From: an uncultured Bacteroidales bacterium
GTDB lineage: Bacteria; Bacteroidota; Bacteroidia; Bacteroidales; P3
NCBI GenBank assembly: GCA_947165255.1
Contig: CAMUZR010000019.1
Coordinates: forward strand, 1 to 56,773
DNA: 56,773 bases
Reading direction: 5' to 3'
The notes under the pieces: model-generated
Databases searched by the model: none
Seen by the model: the letters and a program-made list of their open reading frames with translations, nothing else
Told to the model about the DNA's origin: nothing
Position numbers and translations under genes: made by a program
Shown: in pieces, positions 23,046 to 32,202 of the stretch
Numbering within the stretch: the stretch's first letter is position 1
Layout: each line of letters opens with the position of its first letter

Positions 23046-23942
23046 TTAGTATTCCCACATGTCTGACTCGATGTCGAAGATTCGCTCTTCGATGGTCTGA
23101 GATTCGAGTTGTGCGTCTTCGCCGGTCAGATAGTCATGAATTTCACGGTTGTAGACATTGGTCTCGCGGGTGACATAACTATCGAAATAGCGGGAGATGA
23201 AGACTTCGTCGTAACTGCGCTCGACATTGTTGTTGTATATGTCGTAGACATTGGTGCGGGCAAAGATGTTGCGGACGCGCATGTCGTTCATGGGAATCCA
23301 GAAACGTGTGGTGGGGTTGCATTCCATTTCGCCATCGACTTCCTTGCAGTTCTCGTCAACCAGTGCAAGGGCAACGATGCGGGCTTTCATGCGGGTGTCC
23401 TGCTTGTCGATGTACCAGTATTCCTTGATGTGAATCTTGTAGTAGTCGTCGGAACTGAAAGATTTGTATTTGATGGTGTCGTGACCTTCGTCAATCAGAT
23501 CGCCGTAATCGTCATAGACGGGGTCGGTCATGGTGGTGTCGGCCTTATTTAGCTTGGTGTACATGAAATCCCAGTCAACAGGAATTTTCAACTCGTCGTC
23601 ATCGAAAATTTCAAATTCGCCCAAGGCGGCATTACGATAAATAAGATATGCGAGGTTGATTCGGCCTTGGTTATTGTTGAGGCTGTCTTCGCCCTTGGGG
23701 AAATAGAAAAACTGGTTGAATTTCTCACGGAAATCGATATCGCGCCAGATGCAGGTTTCCCAAATCACATCGCTCTCGCGCAGGGCAGGGTAGGGGATGG
23801 CCTGACGGGTGGTGCTCATGGTGCGGGTGTAGAAGTTGCTCAAATTATTTTCATCATCGGGAGTGAGGATGTTCTGCGCATTGACAGACATGCCTGCGAC
23901 GGTGAGGAGCATTAGGCTGAGGCCAAACAATACTTTTTTCAT
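23046..23942 (-). CDS. gldN: GldN/PorN-type T9SS protein, first copy
   Basis: 298 aa from ATG 23942 (MKKVLFGLSLMLLTVAGMSVNAQ signal peptide; an upstream TTG is not needed). It has RESDVIWETCIWRDIDFREKFNQFFYFPKG near residue 53 and a C-terminus YNREIHDYLTGEDAQLESQTIEER, matching GldN. It directly follows gldM with a 23-bp gap, the standard position of the true gldN, so this copy is probably the orthologue and the downstream one a duplicate. Confidence 0.9.
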   Translation of the reverse strand: MKKVLFGLSLMLLTVAGMSVNAQNILTPDDENNLSNFYTRTMSTTRQAIPYPALRESDVIWETCIWRDIDFREKFNQFFYFPKGEDSLNNNQGRINLAYLIYRNAALGEFEIFDDDELKIPVDWDFMYTKLNKADTTMTDPVYDDYGDLIDEGHDTIKYKSFSSDDYYKIHIKEYWYIDKQDTRMKARIVALALVDENCKEVDGEMECNPTTRFWIPMNDMRVRNIFARTNVYDIYNNNVERSYDEVFISRYFDSYVTRETNVYNREIHDYLTGEDAQLESQTIEERIFDIESDMWEY

Positions 23943-23965
23943 AATATTCAATTTTAATTCATTTA

Positions 23966-25657
23966 TTACTTGGTGATACGGAATGTGCTGCTGACGTTTC
24001 GTTTGGAGCCATCAGGCATCTGCACATCGAGGCTGAGGGTGATTTTGCAGCCAGGCTTTGCCTTGTTGATGTAGCTCATGATGTCGGCTGACCACTGGGC
24101 ACCACGGCATTCAAGATCGGTTGCACCATTCACACGGGTGATATCGATGGTCTGCTTGATGATGGTGGGGGTCTTCATGTGGAAAGCAAATTCGGGTCCG
24201 TAACGAACAGAGGGCCCTTTCATGTTCTTCAGGTCGCCAATGGGTATGCCCTTGCCAGCCTCCACCTTGCCCATGAAAATCTTTGGGTCGGGGAGTGAGC
24301 GTGCACGAAGTTCGGTGGAACCCATGAAACGAGTCTGTTTGCCATCTTTGATGGAGGCGTTGACGACAATCTTGCCCTTGCTGACTTTGGGTTTGATGAT
24401 GAAGAATCCCGCACCAGACTTGGGATCGGGGGTAAGAGTGGCCTGGCTGGGGTCGGCCAGCGTCACCACCAGATTGTGTGTGGCAGCACCAGGAACGGAA
24501 ATCTTGATGGGATTGTCGATACCTGAGTAGACTACGTTCATTTCAGTAAGCTCGAACACGGCCATGGGCTCGGCCACATAGTAGCTCTGTTTGAAGTCGT
24601 ACTTTTCGGTGCCGGTTTCTTTCTTGACATAGACGGTACCCGTGATGGTTTTGGGACCAGTGGTGTTGCAGACGGTAGAGTAGACTACGGCACCAGTGTC
24701 ATTAGAGGTGAAGTGTTGTCCGCCCACCGTGGCTTCGAATTTGGCCTTGGAGTCGTAAGCACCTACGTTGACGGTCAATTCATATTTGCCGCCTTTCATG
24801 ATATAGGAGTTGTTGGAGTAGGCGATGACGGAGACCTTATCGAAGGAGAAGTCGTTGGATTTGACCTGCTTGTAGAGCGTGTTGACGGCATCGAACTCAG
24901 CGTTCATCACTTCGGCCTTCATACGGGTGAGAGTGACGAGGGCTGCACCGGCAACGGTGTTGTTGAAGTTGAGCTGCTCCCATGAAGTGGGGTTGCCTTC
25001 GGCATTGAGTGAGTATTCTTCAACATTGAGTCCCAAATTGACATGGACGGAGTCGGCACCCAAGATCTCTCTCACTTTCTTTTTGTAGTCGATGATGCTG
25101 CTCTTGATGAATGCAGCGGCACCAGAGGAAGCTTCGTCGCCTTCAGCATTGCCGATGAAATAAGGAGTACCGGCATGGTTGTCGTCCAACTTATTAATCC
25201 AGCGGAATCCACCTACGCGGAGGGCTTCGGCGATGCTGTCGAAGTTGGCACTTCCGTCTTCGTTCTTAAGCGGTATTGTGCGTTCTATGATTTTATCATT
25301 GTCATTGGGGTCTACCATCTTTATCTCGGCTTTGGAGGCAATGCGGCCTACAAAGCTATATGTGACGGTATCGATATTATATACAAGGTCTCGAGAGAGT
25401 TTCTTAATCTCTTGGGCCCTGTCATATTTGTCCTGAACTTTGGCAGGGTTGTTCTTTAGGGCATTCTCAAAGTTCTCGTAGGTGTCGTCCAACTTAAGAA
25501 CCATATTCTCGTTAGACTTTGTCATAGCATTACCTACGGTCTTGAAGCCTTCCACAACCTCAGCCGACACGTTCAGTGCCAACATGGCGGTGTACACGAG
25601 GTACATCATCTGAATCATTTTTTGTCGCGGGGTTTCCGGACAGTTTGAAGCACCCAT
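23966..25657 (-). CDS. gldM: type IX secretion/gliding motor protein GldM
   Basis: 563 aa, typical length for GldM/PorM. One membrane helix near residues 15-35 (MMYLVYTAMLALNVSAE) is followed by a long periplasmic part with helical then beta-rich domains. GldM forms with GldL the proton-driven motor of the type IX secretion system, spanning the periplasm to the GldK/GldN ring. It sits in the canonical order K-L-M-N with short intergenic gaps. Confidence 0.93.
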   Translation of the reverse strand: MGASNCPETPRQKMIQMMYLVYTAMLALNVSAEVVEGFKTVGNAMTKSNENMVLKLDDTYENFENALKNNPAKVQDKYDRAQEIKKLSRDLVYNIDTVTYSFVGRIASKAEIKMVDPNDNDKIIERTIPLKNEDGSANFDSIAEALRVGGFRWINKLDDNHAGTPYFIGNAEGDEASSGAAAFIKSSIIDYKKKVREILGADSVHVNLGLNVEEYSLNAEGNPTSWEQLNFNNTVAGAALVTLTRMKAEVMNAEFDAVNTLYKQVKSNDFSFDKVSVIAYSNNSYIMKGGKYELTVNVGAYDSKAKFEATVGGQHFTSNDTGAVVYSTVCNTTGPKTITGTVYVKKETGTEKYDFKQSYYVAEPMAVFELTEMNVVYSGIDNPIKISVPGAATHNLVVTLADPSQATLTPDPKSGAGFFIIKPKVSKGKIVVNASIKDGKQTRFMGSTELRARSLPDPKIFMGKVEAGKGIPIGDLKNMKGPSVRYGPEFAFHMKTPTIIKQTIDITRVNGATDLECRGAQWSADIMSYINKAKPGCKITLSLDVQMPDGSKRNVSSTFRITK

Positions 25658-25722
25658 ACTTTTTAATTAGTTACTATTGTTTTATTAAGCGTACAGTTAG
25701 TATTTAGAGATGTGCTGTTGGT

Positions 25723-26583
25723 TTACAGACGGGTCTGCATGGCGGCAAGCATATTGCCATAAACGTTGTTGAGTTCAGCAACCTTGCGCGAAAGGGCATC
25801 GACCTGCTCTTTGTATTTGAGAACACCTTCAGCACTGCCTGCGAAGTTGGCCATCATGGTCTGGATACGTTCCTCAACCTCCTTTGTGGCCTCAAGTTGG
25901 CTGGTAGAGGTCTGCAGCTGCATCTCATACATGGCGTTGACGGAAGCCAGACTGCCGGCCAGTTTTTTCATCTCGTCGGCATAAGAGGCATCACCGCTAG
26001 TAAGAGCCTGCGCGGTCTCTTCGTAGATGGTGGTGAGGTTGTTGACGGCTTCGCTGGCAGCTTTCATTTTATTGACTGCTTCGGAGGCTTGGTCAAGGCT
26101 GTTGACAAACTTGTCTGTGGAGGCGGCGGCAGAGGCAATTCCACTAATGGAATTAGCACTTTCAGCAAGGTTCTCCATGCCGTGACCAAGGCGTTCGATC
26201 AGTTCGGGGGTAATGTTGGCCTCTTCGAGCATTTGGTCAAGTCGGGCTGTAATGGGGTCGCTGCTTATAACTGCATTATTATTTGTTTCAGTGCTGAGAA
26301 GTTCGTCATTTTTGACACCTTCGATAGATTCGGGATTCTCCATTCCGGCCAACTGAGGATAGACGAGAGTCCAGTCAAATTCTACGTGAGGGGGTTCGAA
26401 TGCAGAAAGGAAGAAAATGACGGTCTCGGTACCCATACCGATAATAAGCATGATGGTACCACCAGGCCAGTGGTTGATTTTGAACAGAGCACCGATGATA
26501 ACGACGGCAGCGCCCCATCCATAAAGTTTGGACATGAAGTTCTTATATCCTTTACTGCGTACTAAATTGTCTAACCAACTCAT
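25723..26583 (-). CDS. gldL: type IX secretion/gliding motor protein GldL
   Basis: 286 aa. Two membrane helices lie near the N-terminus (about residues 22-42 and 45-65; WGAAVVIIGALFKINHWPGGTIMLIIGMG, which includes the proton-path region). A long cytoplasmic helical tail follows. GldL and GldM form the inner-membrane motor of T9SS. It is located between gldK and gldM. Confidence 0.93.
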   Translation of the reverse strand: MSWLDNLVRSKGYKNFMSKLYGWGAAVVIIGALFKINHWPGGTIMLIIGMGTETVIFFLSAFEPPHVEFDWTLVYPQLAGMENPESIEGVKNDELLSTETNNNAVISSDPITARLDQMLEEANITPELIERLGHGMENLAESANSISGIASAAASTDKFVNSLDQASEAVNKMKAASEAVNNLTTIYEETAQALTSGDASYADEMKKLAGSLASVNAMYEMQLQTSTSQLEATKEVEERIQTMMANFAGSAEGVLKYKEQVDALSRKVAELNNVYGNMLAAMQTRL

Positions 26584-26646
26584 TGTTATGATTGTTTTAG
26601 TGTTACTTAATTATTAAATGTATTTTTAGCTTTCGTGAAGTATTTA

Positions 26647-28011
26647 TTAATAGACATTGGAGGCGGTCTTCAGGTTGTCACCCTTGACACGACCCATGTA
26701 AGGCTGAATGCAGCGGAATCCAATGTAGCACTTGCTGGTATCTTGGAACTCGAACGAGCGGGTCTGGACCTGGATATAGTATTTTTGGTCTTTCCAGCTG
26801 CCTCCACGGATGACTTTACGTTTCATGGCGATAGGATCACTTTCCTGAGCATTGTAGTTGTAGTAGGGCGAAAGGGCGTTGGCAACGATATAGGTAGACT
26901 CGTTGTAAGCGTCGGCGCACCATTCAGAGACGTTGCCGGCCATGTCATACAGACCGTAGTCGTTGGGAGCATAGTGGCCTACGACAAGTGTACGGACACC
27001 ACCGTCGTCGTCGTAAGCACCGCGGAGAGGCTCATAGTTGGCTAAGAAGCAGCCGTTAGGGTTGCGGACATAAGGACCGCCCCATGGATAGCTCTCGGCT
27101 GCAATACCGCCACGAGCTGCGAACTCCCACTCGGCTTCGGAAGGCAGGCGGAAGTCGTTCATGTGCTCGTAGTTGATGCTGGCCAGATAGTCATTGAGGA
27201 ATTTGCTACGCCAGATGCAAAATGCTTTGGCCTGTAACCAGCTGATGCCAACAACGGGGTAGTTGTCGTAGGCAGCGGAGCAGAAATAGTTACGGGTGAA
27301 GTCGTCGTTCATCGAGTATGTGTAGTCGTGAACCCAGCAGAGTGTGTCGGGATAGACATTGATTCTCTCTTTATGAACGAAAGCAGTGCGGTTGTTCAGT
27401 CCACGGGGACGAGCGGTATAGAGGGTACCACGGTGCTCTTCCTTGTTCTGCGCACTGGCTTCTTTACGGGATGCATCGGCATAGTCAATCCAGTAATACT
27501 CGTAGTTCAACTTAGAAGCGTCAATCTCACGGCGACCAAAATATCTGTCTTTCTCGGCAACATAAAGGTCGGTAAGGGCTTCGCGCACTTCGGGGTCATC
27601 CCATTTGATTTTAGTCTTATAATTAATGTTTGGTGGGTCAAGAGGTTCGCCATACTCGTTTTCTTCAATTTGGTATCCATCCATGCCGCCTTCGGCAAGC
27701 ATTTTACGTACCATAGAGTCAGTGACCCAAGCTACGAATTGGCGGTATTCATTATTAGTGATTTCAGTCTCGTCCATGAAGAAGGAGGCAACCTGCATGG
27801 TTCTAGGCTGAGAGGTAACGCCATAGGTGTTGTTCTGTACACCTGCGCCCATGCTGAAATTTCCTTGGTTGACGAAAACCATACCCTTGAGGTCTATGTC
27901 CTCAAACTGGTTACGGTCCAAGACACCGGTGAGCTCACCGTTAGATGATTTTGAAGAGCAACCGGAGAGTATGACCACTGAGGCTGCGAGTAAGAAAAAT
28001 AACTTTTTCAT
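26647..28011 (-). CDS. gldK: type IX secretion lipoprotein GldK
   Basis: 454 aa from the ATG at 28011 (lipobox in MKKLFFLLAASVVILSGC; an ATG four codons upstream is also in frame). It has the formylglycine-generating-enzyme-like (FGE-sulfatase) fold of GldK/PorK: FSMGAGVQNN, RLPSEAEWEFAARGG, GLYDMAGNVSEWCADAY and RGGSW motifs. The lipoprotein forms the outer-membrane ring of the T9SS with GldN. It begins the K-L-M-N cluster behind porP. Confidence 0.94.
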   Translation of the reverse strand: MKKLFFLLAASVVILSGCSSKSSNGELTGVLDRNQFEDIDLKGMVFVNQGNFSMGAGVQNNTYGVTSQPRTMQVASFFMDETEITNNEYRQFVAWVTDSMVRKMLAEGGMDGYQIEENEYGEPLDPPNINYKTKIKWDDPEVREALTDLYVAEKDRYFGRREIDASKLNYEYYWIDYADASRKEASAQNKEEHRGTLYTARPRGLNNRTAFVHKERINVYPDTLCWVHDYTYSMNDDFTRNYFCSAAYDNYPVVGISWLQAKAFCIWRSKFLNDYLASINYEHMNDFRLPSEAEWEFAARGGIAAESYPWGGPYVRNPNGCFLANYEPLRGAYDDDGGVRTLVVGHYAPNDYGLYDMAGNVSEWCADAYNESTYIVANALSPYYNYNAQESDPIAMKRKVIRGGSWKDQKYYIQVQTRSFEFQDTSKCYIGFRCIQPYMGRVKGDNLKTASNVY

Positions 28012-28148
28012 ATTAGGTAACATTTTTGTTTATTCTATTATATAATGATTATCTATTAAAATAATACGCCAAAATATACTTCTTCTCTTGTATTTTATAC
28101 GTCGTTTGTGTTGAAAAGTTTCTTTTTTAATTATTTTTACGTTTTAGT

Positions 28149-29144
28149 TTAGTCAAGCAACATCGTATTGCCGTATCTAGTGTTGGGTTTTCTTGGAATA
28201 ACCACCTTGAATGCGAACTTAAGGTAAAGTTCTAGGGAGCCAAAACTGCGTCCGGGTTTATAGGCACCAAGATTGCTAGTGGTGATATCATAAGAAAGAC
28301 CAATGTTAAATTTCTTCCAATGAACACCAGCCAAAAGGTAGAAAGCGTCTTCTACTCGATAACCCACACCGCCCCAGAAAGCATTGCGGTAGTCAATCAA
28401 ACAGGAAAGGTCGGCTTGGAAATAACTGAAAGCAGCTGATTTAAGCAAGGCAGAGGGCCTAATACGTATTAGTGGCGCGCTTGCAGGCGTATAATCGTAT
28501 CCGCCCATGAGGTAGATTGTACGAGCGTTGGTGAAAACTATCTCGTCGCTATGGGCACCCAAAAGGTTCTTAACAGATAGTCCAACATAATATTTTCCAG
28601 GAACTTGATAGTAAAGGCCAACGGCTCCGTCAACAAGCATTGCACTTGGGCTTTTACTGCCCAAAGCGGGGTCATTGCCATCAGGTCCCTGAAGGCTTCC
28701 TACATCGAGCGTACTATTGAGCAGATTTACCTCAACGCCTGCGGAGAGGTTGCCTTCGCCCCAAAACATCCTAAAAGCATAGTCAAGAGAAATCTCATTG
28801 TTCGTGTGGTAGCCGATTTTATCATTCACAAAAGTAAGACCTATACCGCCATGAAGGAACTTGACAGGCATGTCGAAGTTGAAAAGGATGTCGGTGGGAG
28901 TTGAACCAGCTTTGCCACCCGTTGTGGGTGCATCAAGTTTGAGTCCCATCCATTGATTTCTGTACATTGCCGAAGCGCAGATGGAGCCAGAACTGCCAGC
29001 ATAACCAGGATTGTAGGACATCCTGTTGAACATATATTGCGAGAATTGGGGCTCCTGTTGGGCCATGGTTGCACATGAAAATCCCAACGCTATCACCAAA
29101 AGTGATAGTTTCTTGCTCAGTTTGATTCCCCTGCGAACGCTCAT
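28149..29144 (-). CDS. PorP/SprF-family type IX secretion membrane protein
   Basis: 331 aa with a signal peptide (cleavage after ATMAQ) and the PorP/SprF start QEPQFSQYMFNRMSYNPGYAGSSG. The rest is a beta-barrel pattern with a C-terminal FAFKV strand region. PorP-type proteins anchor T9SS components or specific substrates in the outer membrane. It heads the gldKLMN(N) cluster. A strong -7 element lies at 29235-29242 (minus strand). Confidence 0.9.
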   Translation of the reverse strand: MSVRRGIKLSKKLSLLVIALGFSCATMAQQEPQFSQYMFNRMSYNPGYAGSSGSICASAMYRNQWMGLKLDAPTTGGKAGSTPTDILFNFDMPVKFLHGGIGLTFVNDKIGYHTNNEISLDYAFRMFWGEGNLSAGVEVNLLNSTLDVGSLQGPDGNDPALGSKSPSAMLVDGAVGLYYQVPGKYYVGLSVKNLLGAHSDEIVFTNARTIYLMGGYDYTPASAPLIRIRPSALLKSAAFSYFQADLSCLIDYRNAFWGGVGYRVEDAFYLLAGVHWKKFNIGLSYDITTSNLGAYKPGRSFGSLELYLKFAFKVVIPRKPNTRYGNTMLLD

Positions 29145-29234
29145 TTTATTATCATGTAATTATTTAATTATCTTTTATATACATTTATATCTGGGCTGCT
29201 TCTCAACCGAAAAGACAAACCAGATTTTGACTTG

Positions 29235-29242
29235 CAAAGATA
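29235..29242 (-). promoter_or_regulatory. promoter of the porP-gldKLMN cluster
   Basis: TATCTTTG on the minus strand (plus CAAAGATA, 29235-29242), about 90 bp upstream of the porP start. Confidence 0.7.
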
Positions 29243-29304
29243 GCAATAAATATTAATATTTGATGTTTTTTTCTCAATTTTTTTACTTTTTTCTTCTCCT
29301 GTGA

Positions 29305-30213
29305 CTATTTTTCATGTAAGATAAGGCAACTTTCGGGGAAAAGGTCGATAAGTTCGGCCTGGGTTCTTACTGCATGGCTACGACTTTCGGCCATGACCAA
29401 AATAATACGTACTTCCTTGTTTTGCTTATTACTCTCTAATAAAATCTTAGACTGCATCTCTTCGGGAAGTCTCTTACGTTCCAACAATGCTGCATATTGC
29501 GACCCAACGGTACATAATTCTATGTCATACAATGGGCCTTTAGGAACGACCTCTGTCTGAGAAGGCTCTTCGGCTTTGGGCGGTACGAAGTCGGTAGGTG
29601 GTGCGACGATTTGCTCTTCGGCCTGTTGGTTTGTCGCATTGGGTTTAGGTTTCGTCTTGCTAGGAGCAGTGTTTTGAGCCACTTCGACAGCTGGAGTAGG
29701 TTCTTCTGCGGAGTCCCTAGTGGCGTGAGGATAGGGAGATACTCTTTTCCGTTTGCTTTTGTCTCGGTATGCAAGATAATCTGCTGTGGTCATGGCCAAT
29801 GTGTCTTGGTGCATCCAGAGCATTTGACCCACAGCAGGGTCCAGCTCCGTCACGGTTACTTTCCCCGACCCTTTTATACCGAGAGCATGAACGGCTATTT
29901 TTGTCATGTCCAAAATGTTGGTTCTTGGACATCTGTCATTTACCCGCACTACTACTGATTGATTTGTGACTGGATAAGTGACCAGGAGATAGGTTCCAAA
30001 AGCGATGGTTTTATGGGCTGCAGTGTACTGATTTTGGCGGAAGATCTCCCCATTGGAAGTGTGCCTGCCTACAAATTTATCGGCATAGTATGTGCCCAGC
30101 ATCGTGGTGCGATTGGAATTGACTTCCGCAACGCTGCTACTGTCGGTATCTTCCTGAGCATAGGATGACACTGACAAAATGATTACGAATAATATGTAAG
30201 TTAACTTTTTAAT
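29305..30213 (-). CDS. RlpA-like double-psi beta-barrel protein, unusual start
   Basis: About 302 aa. The RlpA-like barrel spans roughly residues 35-130 (GTYYADKFVGRHTSNGEIF, then VVVRVNDRCPRTNILDMT). A Pro/Lys/Thr-rich linker and a possible SPOR-like C-terminal domain (about 230-300, weak) follow. RlpA proteins bind or cut peptidoglycan strands lacking stem peptides. A good signal peptide reads (M)KKLTYILFVIILSVSSYAQ, but its first codon is ATT (30211-30213): no ATG, GTG or TTG exists between the upstream in-frame TGA and codon TTG 30175-30177, which lies inside the signal peptide. The gene follows kdsC by about 20 bp. Confidence 0.8.
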   Translation of the reverse strand: MKKLTYILFVIILSVSSYAQEDTDSSSVAEVNSNRTTMLGTYYADKFVGRHTSNGEIFRQNQYTAAHKTIAFGTYLLVTYPVTNQSVVVRVNDRCPRTNILDMTKIAVHALGIKGSGKVTVTELDPAVGQMLWMHQDTLAMTTADYLAYRDKSKRKRVSPYPHATRDSAEEPTPAVEVAQNTAPSKTKPKPNATNQQAEEQIVAPPTDFVPPKAEEPSQTEVVPKGPLYDIELCTVGSQYAALLERKRLPEEMQSKILLESNKQNKEVRIILVMAESRSHAVRTQAELIDLFPESCLILHEK

Positions 30214-30232
30214 ACTAGGTATTTTGTTATTG

Positions 30233-30769
30233 CTACCAATTCAAAGCTTCGTGTTCCTCGTCGTTGGGGTCGAACCATTGGCCTTGAAGTCGTAGTGTTT
30301 GTTCAATAATGTCTCGTACACACCCTCTGCCGCCTGGCCTAATAGATATGTAGTCGCAAATTTCTTTGATTTCAGTGGCAGCATCGGCGGGGCAAGCGGC
30401 CACTCCACAATGTCGCATCATTTGGTAGTCAGGAATGTCGTCCCCCATGCAAACTACTTGCGATTCGGCGAGATTGTTGTCGGCAAGAAAATTCCTGAAG
30501 GTCTGTAGCTTGTTACTGCATCCCGTCATGCACTGAGCTACGCCAAGGGCCTTCATCCGATTGTCAATACTCAGTGATGTGGCACCAGAAATAATGGCTA
30601 CAATATATCCTCTTTTTGCAGCATACTGAATGGCATAGCCGTCTTTTACGTCTGCACATCGTATTACATCGCCATTGTTATACGTCCATACACTCCCATC
30701 GGTCATTACACCGTCGAAGTCAAAGACAAAGGCCTTAATATCATGTAATTTCTCCTTGTAGTTAATCAT
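30233..30769 (-). CDS. KdsC-like HAD phosphatase
   Basis: 178 aa of the HAD-IIIA/KdsC type. Motif I is DFDGVMTDG (about residues 16-24), motif II an IISGATS segment, and motif IV GDDIPDYQMM near residue 120. KdsC releases phosphate from KDO-8-phosphate for lipopolysaccharide; some members in Bacteroidota act on other sugar acids, so the substrate is uncertain. The gene is 16 bp after the deacetylase-family gene and 19 bp before the RlpA-like gene, in an envelope operon. Confidence 0.87.
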   Translation of the reverse strand: MINYKEKLHDIKAFVFDFDGVMTDGSVWTYNNGDVIRCADVKDGYAIQYAAKRGYIVAIISGATSLSIDNRMKALGVAQCMTGCSNKLQTFRNFLADNNLAESQVVCMGDDIPDYQMMRHCGVAACPADAATEIKEICDYISIRPGGRGCVRDIIEQTLRLQGQWFDPNDEEHEALNW

Positions 30770-30785
30770 TTTCGATAATGCTCGC

Positions 30786-32129
30786 TTATGTAGTTACGTT
30801 AGTGTCTTGTGTGTTTTGAAATGCGTATTGAAGTACGTTTTCATATACTGTGCGCCATCCCTCCCAGCCAAAATCGTCGCAGAGATTCTGATTATGGAAA
30901 ATGCAGCTGAAGGTGCCGCCTACTGATTTCACCTCGTCAATGAGCGTGTGGTATTGCGCCAAGGCTTCCTCTGGCGACAAGCGCATGTGTGTGTGGAAGG
31001 TGGTATCCATCGTCACGAAGGGGTGAACGTTCAGGTTGATCTCCTGGTTTCTACTCAGGTGGAAAAAAGGTAATGTGGAGCACGATCCGTTACGGAAGCC
31101 AGGAATGTCTGCAAAACCCATCGAGTAGTCCTGGGTGATGCCCAATTTCTCAAGGTTGCTATACCCTCTTGGCAGTGAGAAACGGAGGAAGTGGTATCTA
31201 TTGCGATAGATAGGACGGTGCAGAATTTCGGATAACCGTTGAATCTCCTGTTCCAGACGTTTGGGCTCTTTGGCCGAGTCGTATGAACCATGGATGCCCA
31301 TTTTTGAGTGGTCGCCTATGTGTTGCAACAGTTGGCGAAAATCGTTATTGAGATAGGAAATGGGCTTGTCATATATGCCATAGTCGCCAAGTAAGGCGAA
31401 AAAAATCAACTGGTAACGGTATTTCTGGTTCGTGGAAATAATGTAATCAAAAGTGTCGAAAGGGTCTTCCACTTTGTGACGAAGTGTAAGAATGCGGTGC
31501 CGTACCTCATCTATATTCCGGCGGTGGATTCCATCGCGCAATAAGCCCATAAAGGTTCTGAAAAAACCTTTGTGTAAATAGCAATAGGCTGAGTCTATAT
31601 CAATAGTCTGTTCGAAGCTGAAGCTCCTTTTGGGAAAGTAAGTTTCGGGGAAGTTGCGCAGTACTATGTCACGAATGAGTAAAGCCCACCGTTCCACAAC
31701 TGGAGTTTGTAGAAATCCATTTTTATAAGCAATCGTTTCAGTGGGGAGGATTCTCCCGTGTTCGTCCTCGCGATGAGGCAAATATTCCTCATATCGTGAG
31801 AGCATGTAAAAAATAGCTGCAAAGGGGTCGAACGGCAGTGCTGAGTCTTTGTGGAAAACAGGAAAGATGGCTGGAATGCCGTTATAGTCAAAGAAATGGC
31901 AGTCCTGGTCGCCAATCACTGTCTCAAAAAGCAAATGGGAAGATTTAAAAAAAATGGCCTCTGACGTAGCAGACGGTTTTGGTGCGTAGCAGAGTTTTGC
32001 CCCGTTGTGCTGCTCAAAAGTGTTCAAATCGGTAGTGATTGCAAAGTCGGTTTGGAGAATATTCCGCATGACTACATTTATTGTGTAGCCTAGCCGATTA
32101 GTCAGTTTTGGAACATATATTAGCAGCAT
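30786..32129 (-). CDS. polysaccharide deacetylase-family protein
   Basis: 447 aa. The N-terminal part (about 1-190) matches the domain often fused to Bacteroidota NodB-like proteins (FDPFAAIFYMLSRYEEYLP). The C-terminal part resembles a carbohydrate esterase barrel: SFEQTIDIDSAY near residue 170 in place of the first Asp motif, and MGIHGSYDSAKE near 275 as the His motif region. Some metal ligands are not obvious, so activity is uncertain. It is the first gene of an operon with kdsC-like and RlpA-like genes, with a -7 element at 32151-32158 (minus strand). Confidence 0.8.
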   Translation of the reverse strand: MLLIYVPKLTNRLGYTINVVMRNILQTDFAITTDLNTFEQHNGAKLCYAPKPSATSEAIFFKSSHLLFETVIGDQDCHFFDYNGIPAIFPVFHKDSALPFDPFAAIFYMLSRYEEYLPHREDEHGRILPTETIAYKNGFLQTPVVERWALLIRDIVLRNFPETYFPKRSFSFEQTIDIDSAYCYLHKGFFRTFMGLLRDGIHRRNIDEVRHRILTLRHKVEDPFDTFDYIISTNQKYRYQLIFFALLGDYGIYDKPISYLNNDFRQLLQHIGDHSKMGIHGSYDSAKEPKRLEQEIQRLSEILHRPIYRNRYHFLRFSLPRGYSNLEKLGITQDYSMGFADIPGFRNGSCSTLPFFHLSRNQEINLNVHPFVTMDTTFHTHMRLSPEEALAQYHTLIDEVKSVGGTFSCIFHNQNLCDDFGWEGWRTVYENVLQYAFQNTQDTNVTT

Positions 32130-32150
32130 ACTATGTTGCTTTTAAAATTG

Positions 32151-32158
32151 CAAATATA
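32151..32158 (-). promoter_or_regulatory. -7 element of the deacetylase/KdsC/RlpA operon
   Basis: TATATTTG on the minus strand (plus CAAATATA, 32151-32158), 21 bp upstream of the deacetylase gene start. Confidence 0.7.
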
Positions 32159-32202
32159 CAATTATTTTTTTGATTAACAAGAAAATGTTTTTCTTTCATT
32201 TT

